Source: Chrysopilus asiliformis
Taxonomy: Eukaryota > Arthropoda > Insecta > Diptera > Rhagionidae
Assembly (NCBI GenBank): GCA_964034945.1
Contig: OZ035960.1
Coordinates: 105,598,433-105,662,432, forward strand
Length of the DNA stretch: 64,000 bases
Reading direction: 5' to 3'
Below, piece after piece: positions 11,049 through 22,260 of the stretch; the stretch's first letter is position 1, and each line of letters starts with the position of its first letter. The notes beneath the pieces are model-generated. The model was not told where the DNA came from, did not search any database, and worked only from the letters and a program-made list of their open reading frames with translations. The translations under genes were made by a program, and so were the position numbers.

Positions 11049-12395
11049 CTGAATTTTATCTTCTAAAATCCTATTGGCTTCCTTTAATGTTGAGATTTCG
11101 TGTGACATTTTACCAAAGTCTCCAATGTGAGAATTTGAAGATTCGTCTTTGGTTTTCTTTTGGTTCGATATCGTAACCGAAACTGCTGTGGCCGCTTTTT
11201 TCGTAACATCCAAAGCATTCTGCAATTTTTTCGTTTCAACTTTTGCTTTACGTGCATCTGCTTCATGTTGTGCTCTGAAAGAACAAATAAATTTATTAAG
11301 ACTTTTAATTCAAAATTGGTCAATTTTATTTAGAGAAAGGAGCATTAGAGCTATGCTATAACAAGTCCGTTAGGTTGCCGCGTGATTTTTGCACAAAGCA
11401 AATTAATTAAGCCGTTTTTCAGTCTACAAAAGGTTCTTATTTGCGTAACCTTTATTTGTTCTAAAGTTAATTGGTCGGGTTTGCAAATATGAACCTTTTG
11501 TAGAGGCAGGAATATTTAAATTCGTTTGGCTATTTTTAAACATTGCGCACTATAGAAACTCAACGAATTTTAGCTCTAAGAGAATCGTTTTTTTTTTATT
11601 TCGAAATTGTTTAGTATCTTTTTCCCCAAATTTGCATACTTTCGCATTAAAATAACCAAAAATTCAAGAAAAAACTCACCTTAACGATCGAACAGCACTT
11701 TTTTCACTGGCCAGAGAAGTCTTCAGTTCACTTATTTCAAGCCTGAGTTGTTCAGCGTGCGCATTCAACTTTTGAACCAAGATCGAATTCTGTTCCTCCA
11801 ATTTCCTCTTAAGACGAGGGGCCTTTGTAGGCGTTCCTGTCGCCACCCCCATTTGAGCAGTTTGAGATGCCCTCTCAGTCTTCGGTGGCAGTGGTGGCTT
11901 CGATACGACACGTTTCTCATTTTCAACAACCATCGTCGTGGTTGGAATCACACCTACCTGTGTTGGTACAGGAGACACGGAACCGCTGCAATTACCCGCG
12001 CAATTTGTAGAATTTACAGTCTGATGTGTAAAATTACTATCGCTACTGTTATTATTACTACAATTGTTGGTTAAATTTACAATATTTGAATCGGTTTTTG
12101 TTTTGCGCTTCTTATTTCCGGTATTATGTTGGCAATCAACTGCTGCTGTTCCCTGTGGTATTTTCTTCTTTCTTTTCAATTTATTCTGTATCAGTCTTTG
12201 TAAATTTGTCTGCATTGGAATACCGTCTTTGTCATTTAAATTTTTAACATTATTTGACTTTTCGACGGCGATACTCGTTCTCAATAATTCACTTTTGTCA
12301 TCTTTCTCTTTGGCTTGGACTAGTATTGAAGATCTGTTGGATTCTTCTTGTATTTTTATCGATTTCTGACTGGAGGTCGTTTTAGAATCTGCCAT
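11049..12395 (-). CDS. Coiled-coil protein of unknown function, first two coding exons
   Basis: On the - strand the ATG is at 12395-12393 (TTAGAATGG context). Exon 1 runs to 11680, ending AAG before GTGAGT. The intron 11679-11275 ends TTCTTTCAG. Exon 2 is 11274-11049, ending CAG before GTGAGTT. The split Arg codon AG|A keeps the frame across the junction, giving 314 residues with no stop, so more exons follow to the left. The first about 185 residues are Ser/Asn/Lys-rich and probably disordered, with basic clusters (NKLKRKKK, NKKRKTKT) that could act as nuclear signals and a proline patch (SKPPLPPKTE). From about residue 195 onwards there is a leucine heptad coiled coil (LEEQNSILVQKLNAHAEQLR ... 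LEISELKTSLASEKSAVRSL). I do not recognise the family. Confidence 0.7.
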
Positions 12396-13150
12396 TCTAA
12401 TGTGTTTCTTATGTGTCCTTAATTAAGGATCGTTGAATTTATTATTATTTAAATGATGTAACTTAAGTCCAACCTATTCTCAATTTTTTTTTCTCTGTTA
12501 AGTTACTTCTTTAATTTATATCTTATTTATTTCTATTTTTATAGTATTTTTTACATCCTTCGTTTTTATAGTGCTCAATTTTTGTGTTTCACAATTGGAC
12601 AATTTGGGATTCATTGGATTTCGTTCGAAAGAGTCCGTTTGACTAAAATATAAAAAAATAAAATTTTAGTGATTTCGTAAAAATAAAAACAATAAAAAGT
12701 TAATTTCTTTACAATTTTTTTTAAATGAATCTGTTGAAAGTAATCAAAAACATTATGCGTATAATAAAATTGGATGATGATCTGATAAAAATCCAATTCA
12801 GAACGCCTATAGTTATGCAATTAATTATATTTATCGTTTCTGTATTTCTCAAACGGTGGAAACATTTAAACTGCTATGACATTTCATTACTGAAATTGAT
12901 TTCTATTTTGCTTTTATTCCAAGAAAAAAATTATCGGCATGGACTTTTACAAAAATGCAAGCTTTCTGCAAATCCGTTAAGTAATTTTATATACTGAAAC
13001 GTGTCAAGGGTCAATTTCTGCAATCTCTGTACATGTTGTGCAACACCAACAGTAGCGTAAAGCGAATTCTATTTCACATAAAAAAAAATTTTCACAATTT
13101 TACAGCGCATTTTTAAATATTTGAAAATCCACTTTCCCTTACAAGGTTTT
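12396..13150. other. 5' flank of the coiled-coil gene
   Basis: AT-rich. The stretch just right of 12395 should be its 5' leader and promoter. A + strand frame of 90 codons at 12725-12997 has no support as a gene. Nothing else is seen. Confidence 0.4.
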
Positions 13151-13525
13151 TACTTTTTTGTACGAAGTATAATAAAATATTGTATTAATGAACACCTTCG
13201 ACCTCTTAATTTTGGCTAAAAAAAATTTCCCGAGCACTCCCGACTTGATTGGAGTTTTATTACAAAAATGTCTTTCTGTCTGTTAGTCTGTGTACAAGAT
13301 TTCTAAAAAAACTGCTTGATCTAAAGTTATGACAGTTTAGTTCTAGAATGGAACGATCCTATCAACTTTTGGTCGAAATGCGTTAACCGAAAGTAACCAA
13401 AATGGCGACTTTTGTCGTGAGCCTAATATCCGCCTTTTAAAGCTAAGAAAGTTTTGTCCAAACCGGTTTAGCGGTTCTCGAGTTCGTATCGAACACACAG
13501 ACAGACAGACACAGAGTGCTATCTA
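13150..13525. repeat. Dispersed repeat family D, copy 2, host of the mariner insertion
   Basis: It shares TACGAAGTAT..ATTGTATTAATGAA, TGTCTTTCTGTCTGTTAGTC, GTACAAGATTTCT and GGAACGATCCTATCAACTTT with copies at 9659 and, inverted, 24850-25090. It ends in ACAGACAGACAGACA directly before the mariner. Confidence 0.6.
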
Positions 13526-14818
13526 ACACATGGATCAATAAGTCCCGAGACTAACAATGAAAACAACATTTTTTTTGCCAAATTTTTTTTTATTCATCAA
13601 TATAATCACCTTTTAGGGTGATACAATCGTTCCAACGCTTTTCCAATTTTTCAATACCATGTTTATAAAAAAAATTATCTTTCGCTTCAAAATAAGCTTC
13701 AGTTTCAGCGATGACCTCCTCATTTGAGCCAAATCTTTTTCCCTGGAGCATTTTTTTAAGATCAGCAAAGAGCCAGTAGTCACTGGGGGCTAAATCTGGC
13801 GAGTATGGGGGGTGGGGAAGCAGATGAAAGCCCAATTCGTTCAATTTTGCCATTGTTTTCATCGACTTGTGGCAGGGTGCATTGTCTTGGTGAAAAAGGA
13901 TTTTTTTTCTCTGCATGTGCGGTCGTTTTTTTGCGATTTCCTCCTTCAAACGCACCAGCAAGTCAATATAATAATCACTGTTGATCGATTTACCTTTTTC
14001 GAGGTAGTCAATGAAAATCACGCCATGCGTATCCCAAAAAACTGACGCCATGACTTTGCCAGCTGACTGCTGCGTTTTCGGACGCTTCGGACGGCTTTCG
14101 CCAGCTGTGCGCCACTCAGATGACTGCCGCTTCGACTCTGGAGTGTAGTGATGTATCCATGTTTCGTCCATGGACACGTAACGACGCAAGAAATCTTTTT
14201 TATTGCGAGTAAATAGCGATAAACAGCTTTCTGAATCATCGACTCGTTGCTGTTTTTGTTTCATCGAAAGCAATCGCGGCACCCACTTGGAAAAAACCTT
14301 TTTCATGCTCAATTTTTCATGAAGGATAGTAAATGCACTTCCATATGATATCTGTGTTATCTCAGCAATCTCACGGAGCTTCACTTCACGATCTTTCATT
14401 ATAATTTTTGTCACTTCACTCACATTTTCCGGTGTAACGGCTTCCACAGGTCTACCCGAGCGTTCCGCGTCATTTGTGTCGGTACGACCACGTTTAAACT
14501 CGGCAAACCACCGACAAATCGTTGCTTTTGATGGACAAGAGTCCGGGTAACATTTTTCAATCCATTGTTTCGCTTGCACGGTGTTTTTATCCATTAAAAA
14601 ACAATGTTTTATCAGAACACGAAACTCGGTTTTTTCCATTTTTTAAACAAACTACAAAACGACTTTACTCCAACCTCGATAACTCAGCTGTTTCTGGTCC
14701 GATCGACTTAAAATTTTGACACGTTTCAAGCAAAGGTTAGTACTCTAGAAAGACGTGGTTACTGGTTTACTACGAGCGTCATCTCTGGGTTAGTCTCGGG
14801 ACTTATTGATCCATGTGT
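13526..14818 (-). mobile_element. Structurally complete mariner transposon
   Basis: The 30-base inverted ends 13526-13555 and 14789-14818 (ACACATGGATCAATAAGTCC... reading inward) match perfectly, and TA flanks both sides (13524-13525 and 14819-14820) as expected for Tc1/mariner insertion. At 1,293 bases it has the usual mariner length, and it contains one uninterrupted transposase gene on the - strand. Perfect ends plus an open gene suggest recent arrival. Confidence 0.93.
13590..14639 (-). CDS. Mariner transposase, D,D34D type, apparently intact
   Basis: A 349-residue DDE transposase that binds the inverted ends and cuts and pastes the element. The N-terminal about 110 residues form the paired helix-turn-helix DNA-binding region (AKQWIEKCYPDSCPSKATIC; ISYGSAFTILHEKL). 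The linker WVPRLLS is present. The catalytic triad is visible: Asp in VSMDETWIHHY, Asp in LFHQDNAPCH, and Asp in SPDLAPSDYWLF, with exactly 34 residues between the second and third. The length is normal (about 345), and there is no stop or frameshift. The start is the ATG at 14639, 150 bases inside the right terminus. The sole caution is that single harmful substitutions cannot be excluded by eye. Confidence 0.95.
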   Translation of the reverse strand: MEKTEFRVLIKHCFLMDKNTVQAKQWIEKCYPDSCPSKATICRWFAEFKRGRTDTNDAERSGRPVEAVTPENVSEVTKIIMKDREVKLREIAEITQISYGSAFTILHEKLSMKKVFSKWVPRLLSMKQKQQRVDDSESCLSLFTRNKKDFLRRYVSMDETWIHHYTPESKRQSSEWRTAGESRPKRPKTQQSAGKVMASVFWDTHGVIFIDYLEKGKSINSDYYIDLLVRLKEEIAKKRPHMQRKKILFHQDNAPCHKSMKTMAKLNELGFHLLPHPPYSPDLAPSDYWLFADLKKMLQGKRFGSNEEVIAETEAYFEAKDNFFYKHGIEKLEKRWNDCITLKGDYIDE

Positions 14819-14820
14819 TA

Positions 14821-15484
14821 TTATGCCAGAATACCAGATAACATAAAATACTTTGAAAAATTTTCAACGGTAAATCTTTTCCAGACGATATTTGAAAAAT
14901 CACATTTTCTTTATTTTTGCTAGTGTCGTACATATTTCCGTAAAAACGAAAATCTTTGGCACGAAAATTGCAAAAATGTTGTAATCGATCAAAACATTTA
15001 CCAAATGTTAACAATCATAATTTTAAGTCTTTTAAACTTGCGTTGGCGTGCTGTTTTGTTGTTAATAAATAAATTTAAAAAACAAATACAAAAAAGAGTG
15101 AAATATCGGATAAATACATCGTTGAAACAAATAAGGGAACGATGACAGAGAGTCCAACAGTACATCATAATAATTTACGATTATGACAGACTTTATTAAA
15201 CGCCAAAATTTTCTCAAAAACTGTAAATAAACCACAAAAGTTTTTTTTTTTTGAAGATTTTTAGTTCGAGGTCTTTCAACTTTTATTACATACTAAAGAT
15301 TATGATTGACATGCAATAAATAGTCAACAGTGTACAATCGTGGGACATTTTGATATTTTTAGAAAATGTTTTTTTTTTCGCGAAAAAACACATGAAAATT
15401 GATTCACCAACATTTGTAAATTTAAAAATCTTGTAAGGTTTTAATTTTTTTGTCCTTACCGAAGTTAAAAGTAATTATTAAAAG
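14821..15484. other. AT-rich spacer
   Basis: No gene or clear repeat is seen. Confidence 0.4.
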
Positions 15485-15640
15485 CTTTTATTTAGCTTGT
15501 TGCCGTATCTGTCTGTTTGTCTGTCAGGGTAAAATCTTGTAATCTAATTTTCACCCACTTTTTTTCCACTCATCGGATTGACTTGAAATTTTTCATATAG
15601 TAGAATATTTAGAGTACAATATTTTCACTACTTCGTCCTT
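15485..15640. repeat. Dispersed repeat family E
   Basis: It shares TGTCTGTCAGGGTAAAATCT, TGTAATCTAATTTT.ACCCAC and ATCGGATTGACTTGAAA with 56310-56395, and a shorter piece with 30225-30310. Non-coding. Confidence 0.5.
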
Positions 15641-16110
15641 GTCCCCCGCCCCCTGTCTTCACCGAAAAAAAATGTGATAAAAAATAATTTTTGAGTGCCT
15701 GGAGATCGGCCAGAGTGAAGATTTGTCTCCATTTTTTTTAAACTATCTAAGCGAAAAATATAAGGGAATCTAATCTCTTCAAAATTTAATAAAAATTGGT
15801 TCACACATATGGCATAATTGAAAATTTCATGATAAATTGCGCCGCAGACAATTTTTTTAATGAAAAACATGCACAGCATGTAGAAAATTTTCAAAAAACT
15901 ACGTCGCAGGTGAAAATACGTCTGGCCAAAGGAACCAAAGGCTGAGGTCCCTCTTTCCGTCGAGGACCGCCTGCATTTCGGGCGTATTCTCCTCATGGTG
16001 GGCACTACTGGTGGTTACCACAGAGCGTAGGGATCGCGCTGGAATTCAACAAGATTTTTCGGCATATCATATTGGATCATACCATACCATACCATAGTGG
16101 TAGACACCTG
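15641..16110. other. Unexplained stretch, possibly retroelement debris
   Basis: A GC-richer block at 15905-16050 (GCTGAGGTCCCTCTTTCCGT, TGGTGGGCACTACTGGTGGT) is followed by ATACCATACCATACCATAGT. It may be the 3' part of an old retroelement, but no frame was convincing. Confidence 0.25.
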
Positions 16111-17766
16111 CAATACTAGTAGGAAATATGGTTGACAATTCGAATAAGAATTTGCTCAACTTTGACTTAATATAAAGCCTACATATCAATTCTCCCTTAC
16201 ACTAGCCCCTGCCCCGCTATATCGAAAAATAGTGGACGGATTTTAAAAAAAAATTGCATCAACACATTGCCGTTTGTTAACATATTGTTTGATAAACTTT
16301 ACTGGCAGGTTTCACGAATTTTTTAGCGATCGGTAAATCGATTTAGCGGGCGGACTGCAAGCACAAAGGGCCTAATAACTCGATTTAGTGGTCACTAAAA
16401 GTTTTGTGAAACTCGCAGAGTTTTAATAAAAAAAAATTTTTTAATTACAAAAAATCGTCAATCGGGTATTTTACCCCACCTTCAGAAAACAAATAGTAAA
16501 AATTTCACTTAAAAATAACAATTCTACAAAATTGCTCACCAAATTCGGCGGCACTTCATTCTCTTGCTGGTAACAAATCAAACACAAAATTCGCATAAAC
16601 GTTCAATGTTTGAATCAACCCGCTGTCAAACAACAATTCTGTTGACATTTTATCGAAGTTGGATACCTCCGCCTCCCCTTTAACGATGAAAAGATGTCTT
16701 TCAACAAATATTTGCTAAACCGATGAACTTAATCAAACTTTTTCGAGCTATACGCGGATAATTCGCAGAGAAAACTTTTCTAATCTTAATCTATTGCCAT
16801 GGAGCTAGAACCGGGCACAGATCTTGTCAAAAATTAAAATAATCCCAAAGAAAATTATAAAATTAAATCTGATGCAAAATGTTTTACCAACATCTGAAAT
16901 ACATGAAGGTCTACACGATCAACGCTGACTAATGTGGCGAAAAATCGGCAAATGGCCTTGCTCTAAAGCGAAAAAAAAGCCGCAAATGTTGTAAGAAAGC
17001 GCCCACCTACGAATTTCCCGCCTTACAATCAACGAAACTTAAAGTTTTGCATTTGAATGATCAGTAAGAGCTCATTATCCAACTGTTAATACTTTGTGCA
17101 AATTTAAACAATTCGACGTTATGCATTAAGCCAAATTACACCTGCGTAACAGCATGACAAAATCCAAAAGTGACGAAACCCACGTTAAAGATTTTATTTG
17201 AAGATTTTTCAAGTTTCACTCCCAATTTTGAGCAATATTTGGACTCTAATTTCAGCAATATTATATTTCCTATCGACCTTTTTTCGAATTCAACTTTTCC
17301 TGGTTTTGTCTATTCTTCGAATGTGGAAGCATTTTTTACCATCCAAATGGCATTACCGACATTTTTTTTGCTTCATTTCGCATTCAGTTTTTCAGCGCAT
17401 TTTGTTTATTCGATCATCTTTTTCGTCTTCTATATTTATATTTATGTTTTGTCGGAATCATTTTTATGAATCACTTTATTTTTATAGAGGAATTGGAACA
17501 ATTTCAGATACAAGAATAGGTAATCAAAAAAAAAATCGGGAAATTGTTTCACATTTGCATAGAAATTTAGACAATCTGGTGTGGAAAATATTGAGTAGGA
17601 ATCGTGCTAAATGTAAAAATGTCTGATATAAATTTTTCTTTTTAAGGTTTTAAAACATAAGAAAAACTACAATTGCCAGTAGGCAATCGTCAAATACTCT
17701 AATGGGGGCCAATTTTTAATGAAAACATAACAAAAGCTATAATTGCCAATCTGGCAATTATTGAAA
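16111..17766. other. AT-rich spacer with a small repeat relic
   Basis: Near 16310-16415 a block with CGATTTAGTGG.C.CTAAAAGTTT resembles one at 38770-38860 and looks like an old MITE. At 17640-17700 AATTGCCAGTAGGCAATCGT resembles 59385-59400. No gene was supported; the open frames at 17170-17626 lack any recognisable content. Confidence 0.4.
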
Positions 17767-18630
17767 ACCCGTATGGTGATTCACTTGAACGGCGAACAGT
17801 TGTATCAAAATTTCAGTTTAAAGTCAATCTTTCCAAAAAGATTTTTTTAAAACTTGTTCCAATCGAATTTTGATGTATGGCAATTTTATGTAGAATCGGA
17901 TTCTAAACAACTTTTGTTCTTGGACTTTTTTGATAAAATTCACCGTTTTTGAGATATTCATAAAAAACGTTTTCGTTTGTATGGTCCATTCTTGCCTGTT
18001 AACGAACTTAGCCTCGCATTTTACGAAAAACGGATCCACGCAAAATTTCAAGTCTCTAGCTCAATCCGTGCGCCCGCAATCCGCGCCACAGACGGACAGA
18101 CAGACGGACAGACAGACGGACAGACAGACGGACAGACAGACGGACAGACAGACGGACAGACAGACGGACAGACAGACGGACAGACAGACGGACAGACAGA
18201 CGGACAGACAGACGGACAGACAGACGGACAGACAGACGGACAGACAGACGGACAGACAGACGGACAGACAGACGGACAGATAGACGGACAGACAGACGGA
18301 CAGACAGACGGACAGACAGACGGACAGACAGACGGACAGACAGACGGACAGACAGACGGACAGACAGACGGACAGACAGACGGACAGACAGACAGACGGA
18401 CAGACAAACGGACAGACAGACGGACAGACAGACGGACAGACAGACGGACAGACAGACGGACAGACAGACGGACAGACAGACGGACAGACAGACGAACAGA
18501 CGGACGGACATGCAAAATTCAATTTTTTTATCATTTATCAGTGTAATTCATTTTTGTGTGTGATGACGGGATCTTGGCGTTACAAACGTTAAAGCAAAGT
18601 TAATATACCCTTTGGTTTCACCATACGGGT
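17767..18630 (+). mobile_element. Family A element, copy 2, with expanded minisatellite
   Basis: The ends are ACCCGTATGGTGA and TCACCATACGGGT. Between them are CGATTTTGATGTATGG, GTTTTTGAGATATTCA, GCCTCGCATTTTACGAAAAA, CAAGTCTCTAGCTCAATCC, GCGCCCGCAATCCGCGCCAC, the minisatellite, then TGTGATGACGGGATCTTGGC. The same order occurs in copies at 5982, 20214 and 49161. It has no coding capacity. Confidence 0.8.
18087..18508 (+). repeat. 12-base minisatellite (GACGGACAGACA), about 420 bases
   Basis: More than thirty near-identical copies of GACGGACAGACA, with a few point variants near 18282 and 18392-18412. Because 12 is a multiple of 3 and the unit has no stop in any frame, all six frames are open; the apparent proteins (repeats of TDGQ, TDRQ, VCPS, VRLS, VCLS) are artefacts. 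Confidence 0.95.
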
Positions 18631-18636
18631 ATAAAA

Positions 18637-18920
18637 AATCCATTGGTATGGGAAAGGATTGATCCGATTGGAATTTTATGTATGGAACGATTATGTAAAA
18701 TCATATTATAAACACATCTCGGCTTTATAAATCCGATCTTGCCCGTTCAGGAATATAGCCTAGCCATTTACGAGAAACGTAGCTATACAAAATTTCAAGT
18801 CTCTAGCTCAATCCTTTCGAAAGTTATGGTGTTCACGGACGGACTAACAGACGGACGGACATGCGGAAATCAAAATCTTTTATCATCCCTAACACCCTGG
18901 TGTAGTTCATTTTTGTGTCC
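18637..18920 (+). repeat. Partial, diverged family A element
   Basis: Directly abuts the previous copy. It retains ATCCGATTGGAATTTTATGT, a TTACGAGAAACG variant, CAAGTCTCTAGCTCAATCC and a minimal GACGGACTAACAGACGGACG stretch. A related diverged form occurs at 59440-59700. Confidence 0.6.
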
Positions 18921-19218
18921 AATGATTGGTTCGATGCGTAGAAATGTGCTGCTGCAGGCCACATGCATCTTTTGTGGAAAATTGTTGAAAAAATGTGCTG
19001 CTGACGAAGAAAATGTATTTTTAAGCAACCTTCAGCCTAAATATAGTACGTTTTGTATATTCAGTGATCGTTTTTTCTAGTGTTTGAAATTTTTTTACAC
19101 TAATTTGAAAAATCCAGGACAAAAATTTAGTTTTCGGGACGCCGGTTGTTGTCCCGGCCTCAACTGAAGCTCTCTCGGCCAATGTCTGGGCCGTTTTTAT
19201 TTAAATGCTTATAAGGTA
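18921..19218. other. Spacer
   Basis: Nothing clear, apart from a CGGGACGCCGG...GTCCCGGCC motif near 19135-19165 similar to the piece near 25990-26050. Confidence 0.35.
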
Positions 19219-19226
19219 GTTTAAAC

Positions 19227-20122
19227 CAGTGTTGTTCCTCTACGCGTAGACTTTAATTGTCGACACTTCAGTGTAGACAATAGCGTAGACAATAGATTTG
19301 GCGTAGACAATGTCGACTTTGGCGTAGACAATGTCGACTTTGCGTAGACAATGTAGACTTTCTCATATCTGTCAAAACAAAGTCATCAGTGAGTCATATA
19401 TTCTCAAAGCCGAAATCGACTGACCTTTGAAAGGTCTAAAAAACTACTCCATATTTATTATTCTTGGCGAAAAAATGATAATTTATATTACGAAGAAGAC
19501 AATGATTCTGATTATGATTGATTTATGTACAATACATATAAGCGCAAAAAATTAATTCTTGAATTAGTTTTGGTAGGTTTTTTTTTTAATATTTTTTATA
19601 TAAGGGGTATTTGATTTACTTTATTTGATTTGAATGACTTCCGTATAGATTTCCGTCTATCTGTAAATACGATGACTCTCAACGGAATTAAGCTAAAGAC
19701 TAGTGTTTTTCGAAAAAATTAAACAGATATTCTTAAATGAGCAAAGCCATCCCATACAAATGAATCAGTTTTTTAAATAAACGGTTCGTTATATAGAAAA
19801 ATGTGTAAAGCAAAAAGATTTCAGAATTCAATGTGATTTCAATTGCAAAAATTAAAAAAAAGCCGCTTAGATTGCATGAAAAGAATTAGAATTGCCACTA
19901 AAGTTCTCCATTACAGCATTTGGCGATTGCTTCCTGGAAATTGTGCTTTATTATGTTAAAATTGATTGAAGAAAATGAGATTTTAAAACTAAATCAGCTA
20001 TCCTTTATTTTATTGATTGTCTACATTGTCTACGCGTAGAAAATAGACCATTGTCTACAGTAATAGTCTACGCGTAGACAATGGTGTAGTCTACACCACG
20101 TAGACTACGCGGCACAACACTG
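19227..20122. mobile_element. Non-autonomous hAT-like element with GTTTAAAC target duplication
   Basis: An 896-base element with ends CAGTGTTGTTCC... and ...GGCACAACACTG, flanked by the identical 8-base sequence GTTTAAAC at 19219-19226 and 20123-20130. Eight-base duplications and CAGTGTTG-type ends are typical of hAT elements. The outer about 140 bases of each side are crowded with GCGTAGACAATG/TCTACGCGTAGA motifs, fitting the subterminal transposase-binding repeats of hAT transposons. The interior is AT-rich and lacks a transposase. Confidence 0.85.
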
Positions 20123-20213
20123 GTTTAAACAACTTCTTTTCAAATAAATCACAATTAAATTTAAAACAAAAACATAACAAAAGCTACAATTGCCAATCTG
20201 GCAATCATTGGAG

Positions 20214-20754
20214 ACCCGTATGGTGATATTCGTATCAAAATTCGAACAGTTGTACCAAAATTCCACTTTGAAGTCAAACTTTCCAATAAGATTTTTTAAA
20301 ATTTATTCCAATCGGATTTTGATGTATGGGAGTTTTATGTAGAATCATATCCTAAATAACTTTTGTTCTTGCACTTTTTTGATAAGATGCACCGTTTTTG
20401 AGATATTCACAAAAACCGTTTTCGTTCATATGGGGGGTACACCCCCTAATGGTCCATTTTTGCCCATGAACGAACTTAACCTCGCATTTTACGAAAAACG
20501 GATCTGCGCAAAATTTGAAGACTCTAGCTCAATCCGTGCGCCCGCAATCCGCGCCACAGACAGACAGACGGACGGACAGACGGACAGACGGACAGACAGA
20601 CGGACAGACAGACAGACGGACGGACATGCAGAAATTAATTATTTTTACCATGCTAAACACACTGGTGTAATTCATTTTTATGTGTGATGACGGGATCTTG
20701 GCGTTACAAACGGTAAGGCAAAGTTAATATACCCTTTGGTTTCACCATACGGGT
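20214..20754 (+). mobile_element. Family A element, copy 3
   Basis: Same block order as the 17767 copy, but the minisatellite is only about 55 bases (20561-20625) and an extra GGGGGGTACACCCCCTAATGG is inserted near 20432. It is preceded by ACAAAAGCTACAATTGCCAA, which also precedes the 17767 copy. Confidence 0.8.
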
Positions 20755-21434
20755 ATAAAAACCACAGGAACACACCTGACGCCACCAAGAGTAGAAAGGC
20801 GCGTCGCGTTGCTTGAGCGCGCTTATTAACGCAGCATTGTGAGCAGTTCCATAAGAAAGCGCTTTGTTCAATTTTCGACAAGACGCAACACACGTCGCAG
20901 CACACGTCGTAGCACACGACGCTTTCACTGTAATTTCACCTTTATTCAAGGAATATTATAAACCAATAGTTTTTCAAAATCCAGGAGGGACCATACCCCT
21001 CTTCCCCCCTCATGTTGACGTCCATGCCTCATACTACTTTGAACAATCATCAGTTCTTTTTTTTTCGTGGTCGAATATTTTTCACCTCACCAAAAATCGT
21101 GCCCATTGACCTTGCAATTTATTGTTTTCAAATATCGAAATCTAAAAAAAATGTTAATATTTCGGATTCGCGATAAAACTATCAGACAAATTAACAAAAA
21201 TTTAATCCGTAAAACTGTCTTTGAATGTATTAAACAGATGAAAAATGTCCTTCGATAATATCTTAACTAATATCCAGCCAATTGAATGACGCAAATAACG
21301 AACAAAAACACCATCGAATTTAGAGGCTAGAAAAGGTTATTTAGTTGGTGGCCACCATTATCACTCTATGCCACCCCAATGGGACGATCGATATCAAGCA
21401 TGAAAGGAGTATAAATAAAAATTTCATTTGTTTT
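20755..21434. other. Spacer with a GC-richer block
   Basis: At 20775-20930 a CpG-rich stretch includes an imperfect repeat of ACACGTCGCAGC / ACACGTCGTAGC / ACACGACG. No splice-supported exon was recognised. Confidence 0.35.
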
Positions 21435-21748
21435 CTTTTCATGGGGATTTTTACTTTCCTCTTTTATAGAGGGAAAGTATTGTATTCATGACGGAGACCG
21501 ATTCGAGAACGGTGGCAGTTAGTAACTTTCTGGCAAGTACGAAATCCGTTTCAGGTAAAATTATTAGGATGTCCGTGCATCTGTCTGTCCGTCTGTTGGT
21601 CTGTCTGTCGGTCTGTCTGTCTCTCTGGCGGTGTGTCTGTCGATCTGTCTTTTCGGTTTGTCTGTCGGTGTGTCCGTCTGGCGGTTTGTCTATCTGTCTG
21701 TCTGTCTGTCTGTTTATCGGTCTGTCGGTCTGCCTCTCTGTCGGTCGT

Positions 21749-21781
<33 letters not shown>

Positions 21782-22260
21782 ATGTCTGTCCATTTACGTA
21801 TCTTGAATTTTGAGCTACCGACTTGAAATTTTTTGAGTTTTACGAAAATTATAGTTTCCTATCAACTTTTGGAAAAGTGACGATAGCTATAACGGGTCCC
21901 TCTGATACAATTTTTTTGAAAAAAAAAAATAGTTTTTTGAAAATTTCTCAAAAACTATGCGCTTTTGGGAAAAAACGAATATGACAAAATTTAAAGGATA
22001 TAAAATTTTCTACATTATTTGCTTTTACGGTTTTTACATATCTCTAACGGTTCTCAAGATATTTGAAAAAAAACCGGTTTTTGAAATTCTATCGAAAAAT
22101 ATACGCTTTTATGAGAAAATGCATATAACAAAATTTCAAGGAAATAAGATTTCCAAGATTTTTTCCTCTACCGGTTTTTACGTATCTGTAACGGTTCTCA
22201 GGATATTTGAAAAAATATCATTTTTTACATATTTTTTTCCGAAACTAAATATTGCAGGAG
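21435..22260 (+). repeat. Dispersed repeat family B, copy 2
   Basis: It opens with ACTTTCCTCTTTTATAGAGG and GGAAAGTATTGT, then ATGACGGAGACCGATTCGAG, ACGAAATCCGTTTCAGG, TCCGTGCATCTGTCTG, about 200 bases of CTGT/CGGT repeats, then TTTTGAAAATTTCTCAAAAA and duplicated blocks with TTTACATATCTCTAACGGTT / TTTACGTATCTGTAACGGTT. Copies are at 1, 31075 and 58731. Open frames through it are repeat artefacts. Confidence 0.75.

Noticed and set aside
11748..12369. Two + strand frames of about 100 codons
   Set aside because: Antisense shadows of the first exon of the coiled-coil gene.
17170..17626. Hydrophobic frames of 99 and 142 codons
   Set aside because: Overlapping in two frames, no start context, no motif; AT-rich DNA readily gives Phe/Ile-rich frames.
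17930..18546. Long open frames of TDGQ, TDRQ, VCPS, VRLS and VCLS repeats on both strands
   Set aside because: They are readings of a 12-base minisatellite that has no stop codon in any frame; not proteins.
21488..21826. VCLSVCLSV-like and TDRQTDRQ-like open frames
   Set aside because: Simple-repeat part of a family B element, open on both strands by composition.
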